From positions 62,001-126,000 of the forward strand of contig NZ_JXJO01000019.1 of NCBI RefSeq assembly GCF_000826655.1: DNA of 64,000 bases, in the 5' to 3' direction. The position numbers and the translations under genes are program-made. This document shows positions 35,577-44,177 of this stretch, one piece after another. The notes under the pieces are model-generated. The model was given only the letters and a program-made list of their open reading frames with translations, searched no databases and was not told where the DNA came from. The number at the start of each line of letters is the position of its first letter. The stretch's first letter is position 1. The stretch comes from Psychroserpens damuponensis (GTDB lineage Bacteria > Bacteroidota > Bacteroidia > Flavobacteriales > Flavobacteriaceae).

Positions 35577-36113
35577 TTATTCTTTAGACTGAGTTGTATC
35601 AGATTTAGGGTTAGTAATTAAAGGTTCAGTATTTGATATCACACGTATTTTAATAACAATACTTGGTAAATAAGATACGCCTAAACTTTGCCATACCCTA
35701 CTTTGAGTATCCAATGACAAATTATAAACTTCTAATGTTAAGCGCGATAGATTTTCGGGAAAATTACTGTTTGTTTGGTGATTGTAAATTGGACGATTAA
35801 TAACACAGCTTCTGGCAGATGATAATAAGCTCAATCCAGAATTATAATCTAAGGTTTTATTAACTACTAAAACAACATACAAATTAACATGGTCGTCTAG
35901 CGTTGTTGGTCTTGTATTATAACTATCTCTTTTAAAAGTGACATTATGCGTTACATTTTCTTCCTCTATTGAGAGCAAGGATAGTATTAGTGGTGTTTCG
36001 TTACGGTTGCTGCCTACATGACCTATAGCAATGTGCTGCTCATCACTATGAAATGTATTTTTCAATCTCGTATCAAGTGCTTTAGAAATAAAATCTAGTG
36101 CTTTATCGACCAT
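35577..36113 (-). CDS. DUF4255 (Pvc16-like) family protein, orphan
   Basis: 178 residues that fit the DUF4255 pattern: N-terminal helix MVDKALDFISKAL, strand with ILSLLSIEEEN, VNLYVVLVVNKTLDYNSGLSLLS, then NLSRLTLEVYNLSLDTQSRVWQSLG and YLPSIVIKIRVI. In phage-tail-like extracellular contractile injection systems this protein terminates or caps the tube. No sheath, tube, baseplate or ATPase gene lies in the window, so it is an isolated copy here. No membrane segments. Assignment by remembered pattern. Confidence 0.6.
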   Translation of the reverse strand: MVDKALDFISKALDTRLKNTFHSDEQHIAIGHVGSNRNETPLILSLLSIEEENVTHNVTFKRDSYNTRPTTLDDHVNLYVVLVVNKTLDYNSGLSLLSSARSCVINRPIYNHQTNSNFPENLSRLTLEVYNLSLDTQSRVWQSLGVSYLPSIVIKIRVISNTEPLITNPKSDTTQSKE

Positions 36114-36172
36114 ACGCTAAATTACTGAAAATGAGAGTCATAAACAAATTTAAACGTGTAAATAGTTTTTAA

Positions 36173-36283
36173 TTATTTACCTTTATCAGCCTTGTCATAT
36201 AGGCGAATCACCCAAATAGCCCATACAATAACGCATAAAGACACAAAAACCGAGAAATAAATAATTATATCGTTAGCGTTCAT
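36173..36283 (-). CDS. 36-residue single-helix membrane peptide
   Basis: Starts MNANDIIIYFSVFVSL, continues as one membrane helix (VIVWAIWVI) and ends RLYDKADKGK. Its ATG overlaps the end of the 61-residue membrane protein by 11 bases, typical of translational coupling. No family is recognised; it could be an accessory subunit of a small membrane complex. Confidence 0.5.
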   Translation of the reverse strand: MNANDIIIYFSVFVSLCVIVWAIWVIRLYDKADKGK

Positions 36284-36458
36284 TTTTGATTTGTTTTATA
36301 AAAATAACTACAAGTAGCAATGTTGGTGCCCAAAGTCCAATAAATATAGCATGCAAATGATCGCCTCTTAAAAACAAATATTCTGCAACACCAATAATAA
36401 TGGCACAAAGCAGCAACAGAAGGAAATTAGCTAAACCTATTTTTTTAATAAAATTCAT
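36273..36458 (-). CDS. 61-residue membrane protein
   Basis: Two membrane helices (ANFLLLLLCAIIIGVAEYLF and AIFIGLWAPTLLLVVIFI) joined by a short RGDHLH loop, with a basic end. Function unknown. It overlaps the next small membrane gene, so the two are likely made together. Confidence 0.55.
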   Translation of the reverse strand: MNFIKKIGLANFLLLLLCAIIIGVAEYLFLRGDHLHAIFIGLWAPTLLLVVIFIKQIKNER

Positions 36459-36536
36459 GTAACACTTATTGGTTAGTCCCCTAAATTAGTAAAAATTTTA
36501 ACGACATATTAACTTTATAGAGGTATAAATGCGCTT

Positions 36537-36544
36537 TATCTTTG
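36537..36544 (+). promoter_or_regulatory. -7 box before the DUF2452 gene
   Basis: TATCTTTG, exact consensus, 19 bases before the ATG at 36563. Confidence 0.5.
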
Positions 36545-36562
36545 TAAAACAAAAGCACTTTT

Positions 36563-36964
36563 ATGTCTAAAGACAAAAAACCAGATCAAGTTGTATTTAA
36601 TGAAGATACGCAACGTTATGATGCTTCGTTAAAACCCTATTCTACCAATATAGGCGCACCTGCTATTAAAGTTTCAGACAATTCTACTTGGAAGAATAGG
36701 AATATTTTAAAAGCTAATAAGCAAATCCAAGCAAAATATTTAGAATTAAAAGCTGCTTACGATTTAATGATGGAAGAATTACAATACAACAACCTTGTAT
36801 ATAATTCACGCTACAATTTTGAACCTACAGTTGGAGAAACGTATCATCTCTATCGTGATAAAAAGGATCAACCTTTTTTATCTATAATCGCACCAAATGA
36901 TTGTAATTTTAACTTTATAGGTAGTTTTGAACTCAATAGTGAGTTTGTATGGAAAAAAGTATAA
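36563..36964 (+). CDS. DUF2452-family protein
   Basis: 133 residues, soluble and charged. The pattern SLKPYSTNIGAPAIKVSD and the end LSIIAPNDCN-NFIGSFELNSEFVWKKV are those of DUF2452, a conserved family of unknown function. It has its own promoter box and no obvious operon partner. Confidence 0.75.
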   Translation: MSKDKKPDQVVFNEDTQRYDASLKPYSTNIGAPAIKVSDNSTWKNRNILKANKQIQAKYLELKAAYDLMMEELQYNNLVYNSRYNFEPTVGETYHLYRDKKDQPFLSIIAPNDCNFNFIGSFELNSEFVWKKV

Positions 36965-36970
36965 AACGTA

Positions 36971-37063
36971 CTAACGTTTAGAACTTACAATTTTGATTCC
37001 CCATGCAATAGTTATTATTATTCCTACACAGGTTAAAATAAAAGTTATCGTTGATTGTTCCAT
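36971..37063 (-). CDS. 30-residue membrane peptide
   Basis: Open frame from ATG 37063 to TAG 36971: MEQSTITFILTCVGI starts one membrane helix and the peptide ends KIVSSKR, following the positive-inside rule. It is in the style of other tiny flavobacterial membrane peptides, but no family can be named and no promoter was found. The bases 37064-37289 beside it hold nothing recognisable. Confidence 0.35.
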   Translation of the reverse strand: MEQSTITFILTCVGIIITIAWGIKIVSSKR

Positions 37064-37289
37064 ATTTAAATTATTGAATTTATAGCTTTATGAATTACAA
37101 AATTCTATATAAAAGTTTAATTTCATTAGTCTATATGAGTAAAATATGTGTTATATCTATGTAAAGTTATCGCTATGCAAAGCTTTATAGAAGTATGTTG
37201 AAATCACATTATAATTTACCATAAGAGGTCGATAGACAGTAGTATTATACGAACTACGTTATAAAATTATTGCATCATGTAAATTCTAT

Positions 37290-37730
37290 TTATTTATCTT
37301 TCAACAAAGCATTTTGTTCCTCCATTAACTCGGTAAGTTGAGACAATAACTCTATATCTTTAGGTGTTTTTACGATTTCGTTTTTAGGGTCTTGAGCTTT
37401 ATCTTTTAACCTATTCATAGCTTTTACCACTATAAACACCGTCATGCCTACAATTAAGAAATCTAAAAAGGTTTCAAACAACATTCCATATTCAATGGCT
37501 ACTTCATTGGTTACTATCTCTCCTTCTATGTTTAAAACAGCCTCTCTTAGTATATACTTTTTATCCTGAAATTCTAAACCATCGGTCATTAATGATAAAG
37601 GCGGCATAAAAACCTTTTTAACCATCACATCAATCACTTTATTAAAAGCAGCTCCTATGATGATACCTATTGCCATATCCATCATGTTTCCTTTAACTGC
37701 AAATTCTTTGAACTCTTTTAAAAACTTCAT
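37290..37730 (-). CDS. mscL: Large-conductance mechanosensitive channel
   Basis: 146 residues; emergency release valve opened by membrane tension on hypo-osmotic shock. TM1 with the pore glycine pattern MDMAIGIIIGAAFNKVIDVMVKKV, MPPLSLMTDGL after it, a periplasmic loop, TM2 FLDFLIVGMTVFIVVKAMN and the cytoplasmic helix bundle (IELLSQLTELMEEQNALL). Complete. Confidence 0.95.
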   Translation of the reverse strand: MKFLKEFKEFAVKGNMMDMAIGIIIGAAFNKVIDVMVKKVFMPPLSLMTDGLEFQDKKYILREAVLNIEGEIVTNEVAIEYGMLFETFLDFLIVGMTVFIVVKAMNRLKDKAQDPKNEIVKTPKDIELLSQLTELMEEQNALLKDK

Positions 37731-37864
37731 ATTGTATATTTTTTTATTCTGAAATGTGCCAAATATATTTCAATCGCTTAAAACTTACAATTATTTAAGC
37801 ACATTGTATATTTAATAGATTATTGAAAATTATTCTCAAATAACCTTTATACATGGTTAAAAAT

Positions 37865-37940
37865 TATCTGTAAAAAAGCAGATATTTATAATTATCTGTA
37901 AAAAAGCAGATAATACACAATATCTGCTAAAAAAGTGATA
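37865..37940 (+). promoter_or_regulatory. Three phased palindromic operators upstream of satD
   Basis: TATCTGTAAAAAAGCAGATA at 37865-37884 and again without change at 37893-37912; a variant, TATCTGCTAAAAAAGTGATA, at 37921-37940. Start-to-start spacing is 28 bp both times. The arms TATCTG/CAGATA make each unit an inverted repeat with an 8-base centre. The third unit shares two bases with the -7 box. They are likely binding sites for the HTH of the SatD-like protein or another repressor. Confidence 0.75.
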
Positions 37941-37946
37941 TATTTG
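37939..37946 (+). promoter_or_regulatory. -7 box of the satD promoter
   Basis: TATATTTG, exact TAnnTTTG, 23 bases before ATG 37969; its first two bases are the last two of the third operator copy. Confidence 0.6.
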
Positions 37947-37968
37947 ATTAAGCTTATAACTCATTAAT

Positions 37969-38571
37969 ATGGTAGCAGTAATTACTGGTGATATTATAAA
38001 TTCAACCAAAACCACACCAAACGTGTGGTTAAACGCATTAAAAAAAGTTCTCAATCAATATGGTGAAGCTCCAAAATATTGGGAAATATATAGAGGCGAT
38101 AGCTTCCAATTAGAAGTCGAACCAAATTTAGCTTTAAAAGCAGCGATTGTAATAAAAACGTCTCTTAAACAATTTAAACATATAGATGTAAGACTTGCCA
38201 TAGGTATTGGTGATAAAAGTTATGTTTCAAATAAAATAACAGAATCAAACGGTAGCGCTTTTATAAATTCAGGAGAATGCTTTGAACAGCTAAAGAAAAA
38301 GACTTTAGCTATAAAAACTCCTAAAGAAGATTTTAATACTCAAATAAACCTAATGTTAGAATTAGCATTATTAGTTATGGATTATTGGAAACCTACAACT
38401 TCAAAAATTTTAAAACACACATTAGTACACCCAAATCAAAATCAAGAAGTTATCGCAAAACACCTCCAAAAATCTCAAAGTAACATTAGTGAAGGTCTTA
38501 AACGTGGAGGTTATGATGAAATATCGAAACTACTCTCCTATTACGAATCTCAAATCAAAACCATATGCTAG
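37969..38571 (+). CDS. SatD-family protein with C-terminal helix-turn-helix
   Basis: 200 residues. N-terminal SatD pattern VAVITGDIINSTKTTP, YRGDSFQLEV and DVRLAIGIGDK, which resembles a nucleotide-cyclase-like fold without catalytic evidence. The last ~60 residues (NQNQEVIAKHLQKSQSNISEGLKRGG) are a winged helix-turn-helix. The name comes from the Streptococcus acid-tolerance sat operon; the function is not settled. Its stop overlaps the next gene by 7 bases. The phased palindromes upstream suggest autoregulation. Confidence 0.78.
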   Translation: MVAVITGDIINSTKTTPNVWLNALKKVLNQYGEAPKYWEIYRGDSFQLEVEPNLALKAAIVIKTSLKQFKHIDVRLAIGIGDKSYVSNKITESNGSAFINSGECFEQLKKKTLAIKTPKEDFNTQINLMLELALLVMDYWKPTTSKILKHTLVHPNQNQEVIAKHLQKSQSNISEGLKRGGYDEISKLLSYYESQIKTIC

Positions 38572-39281
38572 TTCTATTTATTAAACTCATATTAGCACAT
38601 CTCATAGGAGATTTCTTATGTCAGCCAAACAAATGGGTCAAACACAAAAACAAACATAAGCATACATCTAAATACTTGTATTTACATATTGCTGTGCATA
38701 TGGTAGCTCTAATGGTTGTATTACTTGACACAAGTTACTGGTTAGGCTTCATAATTATTATCATAAGTCATTATATTATTGATCTTTTAAAATTACATTT
38801 TAGAAACAAAAAAAATAACAGATGGCTATTTGCTATAGACCAATTAGCACACCTCATTGCTATTGCTATTGTAGTTAATATTTACGAACCCTATTTTTCA
38901 AAGCTTTATGATTATAATTTCAACAACATTCTATTATTCTTAGCTTGTATAATTGGTATAACCACAATGGCTTCTATAATCATGAAAACTATAATTTCAA
39001 AATGGAAAATTGAAGATAAAGAAGATAAAGAAGATTCACTTGAGGATGCTGGAGCTTATATTGGTATACTAGAACGCTTATTTGTATTTCTATTTATTAT
39101 CTTCGGGTTTTGGGAAGGTGTTGGTTTTTTACTTGCAGCAAAATCAATTTTTAGGTTTGGAGATCTATCTAGAGCTAAAGACCGAAAACTAACAGAATAC
39201 GTACTAATTGGTACATTACTTAGTTTTGGAATTGCAATGACCATAGGCATACTATATAACTATGTAATAAGTTTTATTTAA
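38565..39281 (+). CDS. DUF3307 membrane protein
   Basis: 238 residues with about six to seven membrane helices. The DUF3307 start KLILAHLIGDFLCQPNKWVKHK with later HIAVHM and SHYIIDLLKL His/Asp motifs, and RWLFAIDQLAHL. The pair SatD-DUF3307 recurs in Bacteroidetes and other phyla as far as I recall; the polar residues in helices (H, D, Q) suggest a membrane enzyme or transporter, which is only an inference. A charged loop KIEDKEDKEDSLED separates the last two helix groups. Confidence 0.78.
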   Translation: MLVLFIKLILAHLIGDFLCQPNKWVKHKNKHKHTSKYLYLHIAVHMVALMVVLLDTSYWLGFIIIIISHYIIDLLKLHFRNKKNNRWLFAIDQLAHLIAIAIVVNIYEPYFSKLYDYNFNNILLFLACIIGITTMASIIMKTIISKWKIEDKEDKEDSLEDAGAYIGILERLFVFLFIIFGFWEGVGFLLAAKSIFRFGDLSRAKDRKLTEYVLIGTLLSFGIAMTIGILYNYVISFI

Positions 39282-39367
39282 ATAGTCACACTCATTTTGT
39301 AAGAATAATATATCTCTTTTCTCACAAAACCCTTAACAATATAAAAGCAACGATAACTAGCTATTTT

Positions 39368-42300
39368 TTACTTTCTGTAATACTTAGCATACTTTCTATA
39401 AGCCAAAGCTCCAATAATAGCCAAAATAACAACCGTTAATGCAATATATTGGTAACTTAAAATTTGTTGCCCAGATTGGTAAGAGTGTAAACCTGCCAAA
39501 TAGAAATTAACACCAAAATAAGTAAATAGGATACTCGAAAAGGCTACAACTGATGCTAAATTAAAACCATAACGACCACGAAGACCAGGTATCAAACGCA
39601 TATGTATCACAAATGCGTACACTATAATACTAATTAATGCCCAAGTTTCTTTTGGATCCCAACCCCAATATCGTCCCCAACTTTCGTTTGCCCACATACC
39701 TCCAAGAAAGTTTCCTATGGTTAACATCACTAATCCAACCGTAAGTGCCATCTCGTTAATTATGGTTAGTTCATTAATATTAAGTAACATTTTAGATTTG
39801 TTCTTTTCCGTAGTAAAAATCATTAAAATTAACACGGTAAAACCTAAAATCATCCCTAGAGCAAACGGTCCATAACTAGCCACAATAACTGCTACATGAA
39901 TCATAAGCCAATAACTATCTAAAACGGGTTGTAAATTACCAATAGCTGGATCTGCCCAGTTCATGTGAGCTACTATTAAAAGCATCGCAGTTACAAAAGA
40001 ACCTGCTGCAATTGTTAAATACGACTTGTTTTTACCTCCAAAAAGATTATATATAAAAGATGTTTTACCTGTATCAGCACTAGACTCTTTAGACAATAAT
40101 AATCCAAATAGCATGGTTGCCCAAGCAATATAAATCATAGACTCATAACCATTACTCCAAGGTGCATGACCCGAAATATACCAACGCACTATCAAACCAG
40201 CAGTATGTACTAAAAATAGTATCGAAATAGTAATCGCAAGACCTTTTATGGTTAGATTTAAACCTTTACTTTTTGACTTAAATATTTGTACAATCAACAA
40301 AATAAAGAGTAGCAAACCAATAAACATATAATATAAATAGAGCGTCTTAAATATATCATATTCATTGTAAAGGATTTCTGCTTTAATTTTTTCTTCGGAA
40401 AGCATAACGTCACTACCAACCTCGGCTTGACTGTTTTTAAATCCAGCTAACAACCTATCTGAAAGCGCATAATCTCCTGATTTTTTCGCCTTATAAAGCT
40501 CTCCTAAATAGAACGAAAAACTGTTTTCTATAAACTTTCCGTAGAGTGTATCACTAATTTTATCACGGTAATCTTCTTTATATTCAATTGATGAAATCCA
40601 TGTGTTACCTTCGTCATTAGGTACAGGAAAAATCTTTAAAGAACGACCATCGAGTGTATTAAACAATAAACTCATACGGTCGTAAGCCTTTTTGAGTTGA
40701 TTTTGATACGCATTAGGAGTTTCGGCAGCATAGGCATCTTTTAGATAAGGTCCTATTTTATTACGACCATCATCGGTTAAGAAATCTGTAATTGATACAT
40801 ATTTTACACTTTCATCAACACCAATAATTTTACGTAGAGAATCCCCTTTTCGTTTTGCTAGATAAATAATTGGAACGTTGTACCAAAACAACGGACTTTC
40901 TTGCATTGACAATAATACTTGATTGGCATCAAACTCTTCGTAATGATCACGTTCGCTTAATTTTCTAAGCACTTCAGATGCAAACGTATTCATTGGCATC
41001 ATGCGTCCGCTATAATCTTGTATCACTAATTCACCAAACTTATTGGCATGTTCTTTTGGTGTGATATTAGCACGAATTACAGAATCTATCTCTGCTTTTG
41101 TTGGTCGCTCAATTTTAACTGCTGGTTGTGCTTGCGTACTATGGTTATGACCATCACCTTCAAAGTGTTGCTGCGCTGTTTGCGTTGTATCTGCTTGATG
41201 ATTATGACCATCATCTGCGCTATGCTCTTGTGAGAAGCCAAACATTCCGAAGAAAAATATAAATACAGTAAGTGACTTTGCTTTTTTAGCTTTTACTTTT
41301 TTAAGCATTCGCTTAAGATCTCCAAAGCGTGATCCTTTAGCAAAAAGTATCGCCATTAAACCAAAATACAATAGCATATAACCAAAATAAGTCACCCAAG
41401 TTCCCCAACGATCATGGTTAACTGAGAGCTTAGTTCCCTTTTCATCTGGATAATAACTAGATTGAAAAAAACGGAATCCTTCTTCATCTAATACATTATT
41501 CATAAATATTTTATAATCATAAGGTGTTTGATTTGGCTTAATTACAGTGACATCACTAGAGAATGCTGAAAAATTATTTTCGGTTCCTGGATAACGTTGT
41601 GCAACAAAATCATTCAGTTTTATGCTAAATGGTAATTCTTTAACTAATGAACCATACTTTACTGCAATATCTAAACCACCTACATTAACTTGCTCAAAGC
41701 GACCATTTATGTATTGTCCTCCTAATAAATTAACTGTTTTAGTTTCTCCATTAGCAGTCACATCAACTACAACTCCATCTTCTCTACTTTGTAACATTTG
41801 AGATTTTTTAACAACACCAAATTGTCCCTGAGTAATAGGCTTTGGAAATACAACTGTCATATTTGCCATTTGGTAACGCGCCCTTAATTTAAAAGGTTGG
41901 ATAGAATCTTTTACTAAAGCTCCAGTTTCTTGAGTTGCCATTACCATATAGTCACCTTCAAAAGGCGATTCTATAAACATTTTATTGCCTTTAGACGTAA
42001 TATTAATCGCTCCAGGTTTTGGATTATTTAATGTAAAAACCACATTGTGAATTAGCTCTCCATCTTCATCACCTTCTTTTATGTAGTGACTGTGAGATCC
42101 TTCGTCACCTGCTTCAACTAATTTTAGATACGAATCTCCAACATCTCCTGGTATAATATCTAACTCTGCATCTTTAACAAATTTTTTGACTTTTACGGTT
42201 ACAGGTGTACCGTCATATTCAGAGTTTAATGTAAGATCGTTGTCTAAACGATCAGAAAAATCAACACGCTCTTGTATTACTTTACGTTGTTGCTGTCCAT

Positions 42301-42709
42301 TAACAATTAAATCACCATCAATGAATGTAGTTAAAAACACATCTCTAGTAAGATATGTGTTTTCTGTTTCACCTTCTCGTATTGGCATCCAACCTTCAAA
42401 ACCTATATATCTAGTTATTCCTGCACCTATGAGAATAAAAATAAATGACAGGTGAAGAATTAAGGTAGCCCATTTTTCTTTTCTTAACAATCTATATCTA
42501 TAGATATTTCCGATGAAATTAATTACAAAAATAATTTGAATCGCTTCAAACCACCAAGCATTGTATATATAATGTCTAGAATAAGGCGTTGGAGAAGTCT
42601 CTTGGCCAGCGTCCATAAACGTACCTATAATCATAGATACAAAAAAGACGATAAATAATATACCAGTAAGACGTGTAGAAAAGAGAATATTAGCAAGTTT
42701 CTTTTGCAT
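39368..42709 (-). CDS. Fused CcsB-CcsA (system II) cytochrome c assembly protein
   Basis: 1113 residues. The N-terminal half is ResB/CcsB: three early helices, a long periplasmic domain (~100-430) and a helix at ~450. The C-terminal third is CcsA: helices with the haem-handling WWD signature WGRYWGWDPKETWALIS (~1010) and conserved histidines. Together they export haem and attach it to apocytochromes c. Between them (~493-535) is a His-rich segment with two DGHNH motifs, then an extracytoplasmic domain (~545-790). The -7 box TACCTTTG is at 42743-42736. Confidence 0.92.
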   Translation of the reverse strand: MQKKLANILFSTRLTGILFIVFFVSMIIGTFMDAGQETSPTPYSRHYIYNAWWFEAIQIIFVINFIGNIYRYRLLRKEKWATLILHLSFIFILIGAGITRYIGFEGWMPIREGETENTYLTRDVFLTTFIDGDLIVNGQQQRKVIQERVDFSDRLDNDLTLNSEYDGTPVTVKVKKFVKDAELDIIPGDVGDSYLKLVEAGDEGSHSHYIKEGDEDGELIHNVVFTLNNPKPGAINITSKGNKMFIESPFEGDYMVMATQETGALVKDSIQPFKLRARYQMANMTVVFPKPITQGQFGVVKKSQMLQSREDGVVVDVTANGETKTVNLLGGQYINGRFEQVNVGGLDIAVKYGSLVKELPFSIKLNDFVAQRYPGTENNFSAFSSDVTVIKPNQTPYDYKIFMNNVLDEEGFRFFQSSYYPDEKGTKLSVNHDRWGTWVTYFGYMLLYFGLMAILFAKGSRFGDLKRMLKKVKAKKAKSLTVFIFFFGMFGFSQEHSADDGHNHQADTTQTAQQHFEGDGHNHSTQAQPAVKIERPTKAEIDSVIRANITPKEHANKFGELVIQDYSGRMMPMNTFASEVLRKLSERDHYEEFDANQVLLSMQESPLFWYNVPIIYLAKRKGDSLRKIIGVDESVKYVSITDFLTDDGRNKIGPYLKDAYAAETPNAYQNQLKKAYDRMSLLFNTLDGRSLKIFPVPNDEGNTWISSIEYKEDYRDKISDTLYGKFIENSFSFYLGELYKAKKSGDYALSDRLLAGFKNSQAEVGSDVMLSEEKIKAEILYNEYDIFKTLYLYYMFIGLLLFILLIVQIFKSKSKGLNLTIKGLAITISILFLVHTAGLIVRWYISGHAPWSNGYESMIYIAWATMLFGLLLSKESSADTGKTSFIYNLFGGKNKSYLTIAAGSFVTAMLLIVAHMNWADPAIGNLQPVLDSYWLMIHVAVIVASYGPFALGMILGFTVLILMIFTTEKNKSKMLLNINELTIINEMALTVGLVMLTIGNFLGGMWANESWGRYWGWDPKETWALISIIVYAFVIHMRLIPGLRGRYGFNLASVVAFSSILFTYFGVNFYLAGLHSYQSGQQILSYQYIALTVVILAIIGALAYRKYAKYYRK

Positions 42710-42735
42710 AGCAAGAAGGCTTAAATTTTGTTGTG

Positions 42736-42743
42736 CAAAGGTA
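42736..42743 (-). promoter_or_regulatory. -7 box of the ccsBA promoter
   Basis: Minus strand TACCTTTG, exact TAnnTTTG, 26 bases before the ATG at 42709. Confidence 0.5.
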
Positions 42744-42888
42744 AGTATTTTTGTTTGTTTAGTTGTTTGTAATTGTTTCGTTTTATCTCATTATAATGTT
42801 AAAAAATGTGAATGTTTTGAGAGATTGATTTAATAACATGTGTAGCCTACTCGTAAGTTGACAGTAAGCCTATTTTAAAATGACATTT

Positions 42889-43293
42889 TTAATTATGATT
42901 TGTTCTTGCTTCAAAAATTTTCAAATACAAAAAGGTTCCCATTTTACGAGCGCGTCGTTTTGCATTTTCGGTAATGTCACCTTCAAAAAGGTCGTCTAAA
43001 GTTTCAAACCATAGGTTAAGCCAAATACCAAAATGCATTTCTGTAATGTTATTATTTGTGGTTCTATCTACTTTAACGTGCGCTTCTAAGGGATTGCCAT
43101 GGTACTTTTTCTCTAACTTTCTAGTCATAAACAAACTCGTTTCCCAAAAGGTTGTCAAGTGTTCGAGATGTGCATCCCAATCTTTAATCGTGTCATTAAA
43201 AAAAGGACCTAAAGTAGTATCTTTTCTCACTTTTTTATAAAACGTATCTACCAATTTAAATACATCTTCTCTATTACTAATATCTTGGTTCAT
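42889..43293 (-). CDS. Group III truncated haemoglobin
   Basis: 134 residues, 2-on-2 globin. Pattern: VDTFYKKVRKDTTLGPFFND, LTTFWETSLFM, and the haem-proximal His in MHFGIWLNLWFETLDDLFEG. The start is ATG 43293; a GTG two codons before is less likely. Group III members bind oxygen or NO with high affinity; a role in NO or peroxide handling is inferred. It is divergent from the DUF2520 gene. Confidence 0.85.
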   Translation of the reverse strand: MNQDISNREDVFKLVDTFYKKVRKDTTLGPFFNDTIKDWDAHLEHLTTFWETSLFMTRKLEKKYHGNPLEAHVKVDRTTNNNITEMHFGIWLNLWFETLDDLFEGDITENAKRRARKMGTFLYLKIFEARTNHN

Positions 43294-43298
43294 AGTCA

Positions 43299-43365
43299 CA
43301 AATGTAATTAGTCAATTTAAATTAAAGTCTGATAATTATCATTTCTTATTTCTATTGTACTTTTG
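43299..43365. promoter_or_regulatory. Divergent promoters with near-leaderless transcripts
   Basis: Minus strand -7 box TACATTTG (43306-43299) is only 5 bases from the ATG of the globin gene; plus strand -7 box TACTTTTG (43358-43365) is 4 bases before ATG 43370. Both messages would carry no or almost no leader. Confidence 0.5.
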
Positions 43366-43369
43366 TGAT

Positions 43370-44167
43370 ATGATTTCAGTAGTAATTTTAGGAGCAGGTA
43401 ATGTTGCTCACCATTTATATAAAGCTTTTTTTTCTTCGGAAAACGTAACGGTAACTCAATGGTATAACCGCAACATATCAAACATACGTCCTTTTAATAG
43501 TGAGGTACAATTAACTGATGACATATCACAGCTCATTGAAGCAGATATCTATATTATTGCTGTAAGTGATGATGTTATTGCTGATATATCAGCACAATTG
43601 CCTTTTGAAGACCGTTTGGTTGTTCACACTTCGGGTAGTGCTAGTGGTTATGATATTGATCAAAAAAATAGACGCGGTATATTCTATCCGTTACAAACAT
43701 TTTCCCAAGGTGCCGAAATTGATTTTTCAACCGTACCCATTTGTTACGAAGCATTAATGAAAAAAGATTATCCTATTTTAAAAGAATTAGCGCAATCCAT
43801 ATCCAATAACACCAAACGTATTAATAGTGATCAACGTGCTGCATTGCACTTAGCCGCTGTGTTTGTAAATAATTTTACAAATCAATTGTATAGAGTAGCT
43901 CATGAAATTACAGAGTCTCAAGGTGCAGAATTTGATTTACTCAAACCACTAATTTCAGAAACAGCCTTAAAAGTTCAAGACCTATCTCCTTTTAAAGCTC
44001 AAACAGGACCTGCAAAACGCAATGACAAAAAAACTATAAAAAGGCATTTAAAACTGTTAGACAACGATCATCATAAAGACATTTATAAATTGATGACGGC
44101 TTCTATCAAAAAAACACATGCTCATTTGAATTTGACTAATAATCAAAAACCAAAATCTCAAAATTAA
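43370..44167 (+). CDS. Rossmann-fold DUF2520 oxidoreductase-like protein
   Basis: 265 residues starting at ATG 43370 (a TTG at 43355 would add five). NAD(P)-binding GAGNVAHHLYKAF, a glycine-poor second strand, then HTSGSASG, YPLQTFSQG and the all-helical C-terminal DUF2520 part (RAALHLAAVFVNNFTNQLYRVAH), close to ProC/6-phosphogluconate-dehydrogenase folds. Substrate unknown. First gene of a run with kdsC, UbiA and maf. Confidence 0.8.
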   Translation: MISVVILGAGNVAHHLYKAFFSSENVTVTQWYNRNISNIRPFNSEVQLTDDISQLIEADIYIIAVSDDVIADISAQLPFEDRLVVHTSGSASGYDIDQKNRRGIFYPLQTFSQGAEIDFSTVPICYEALMKKDYPILKELAQSISNNTKRINSDQRAALHLAAVFVNNFTNQLYRVAHEITESQGAEFDLLKPLISETALKVQDLSPFKAQTGPAKRNDKKTIKRHLKLLDNDHHKDIYKLMTASIKKTHAHLNLTNNQKPKSQN

Positions 44168-44177
44168 AATTTAACCA

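Noticed and set aside
37865-37940. Possible CRISPR array
   Set aside because: Only three 20-bp units with 8-bp gaps, palindromic and placed on a promoter; no cas genes. Operators explain it better.
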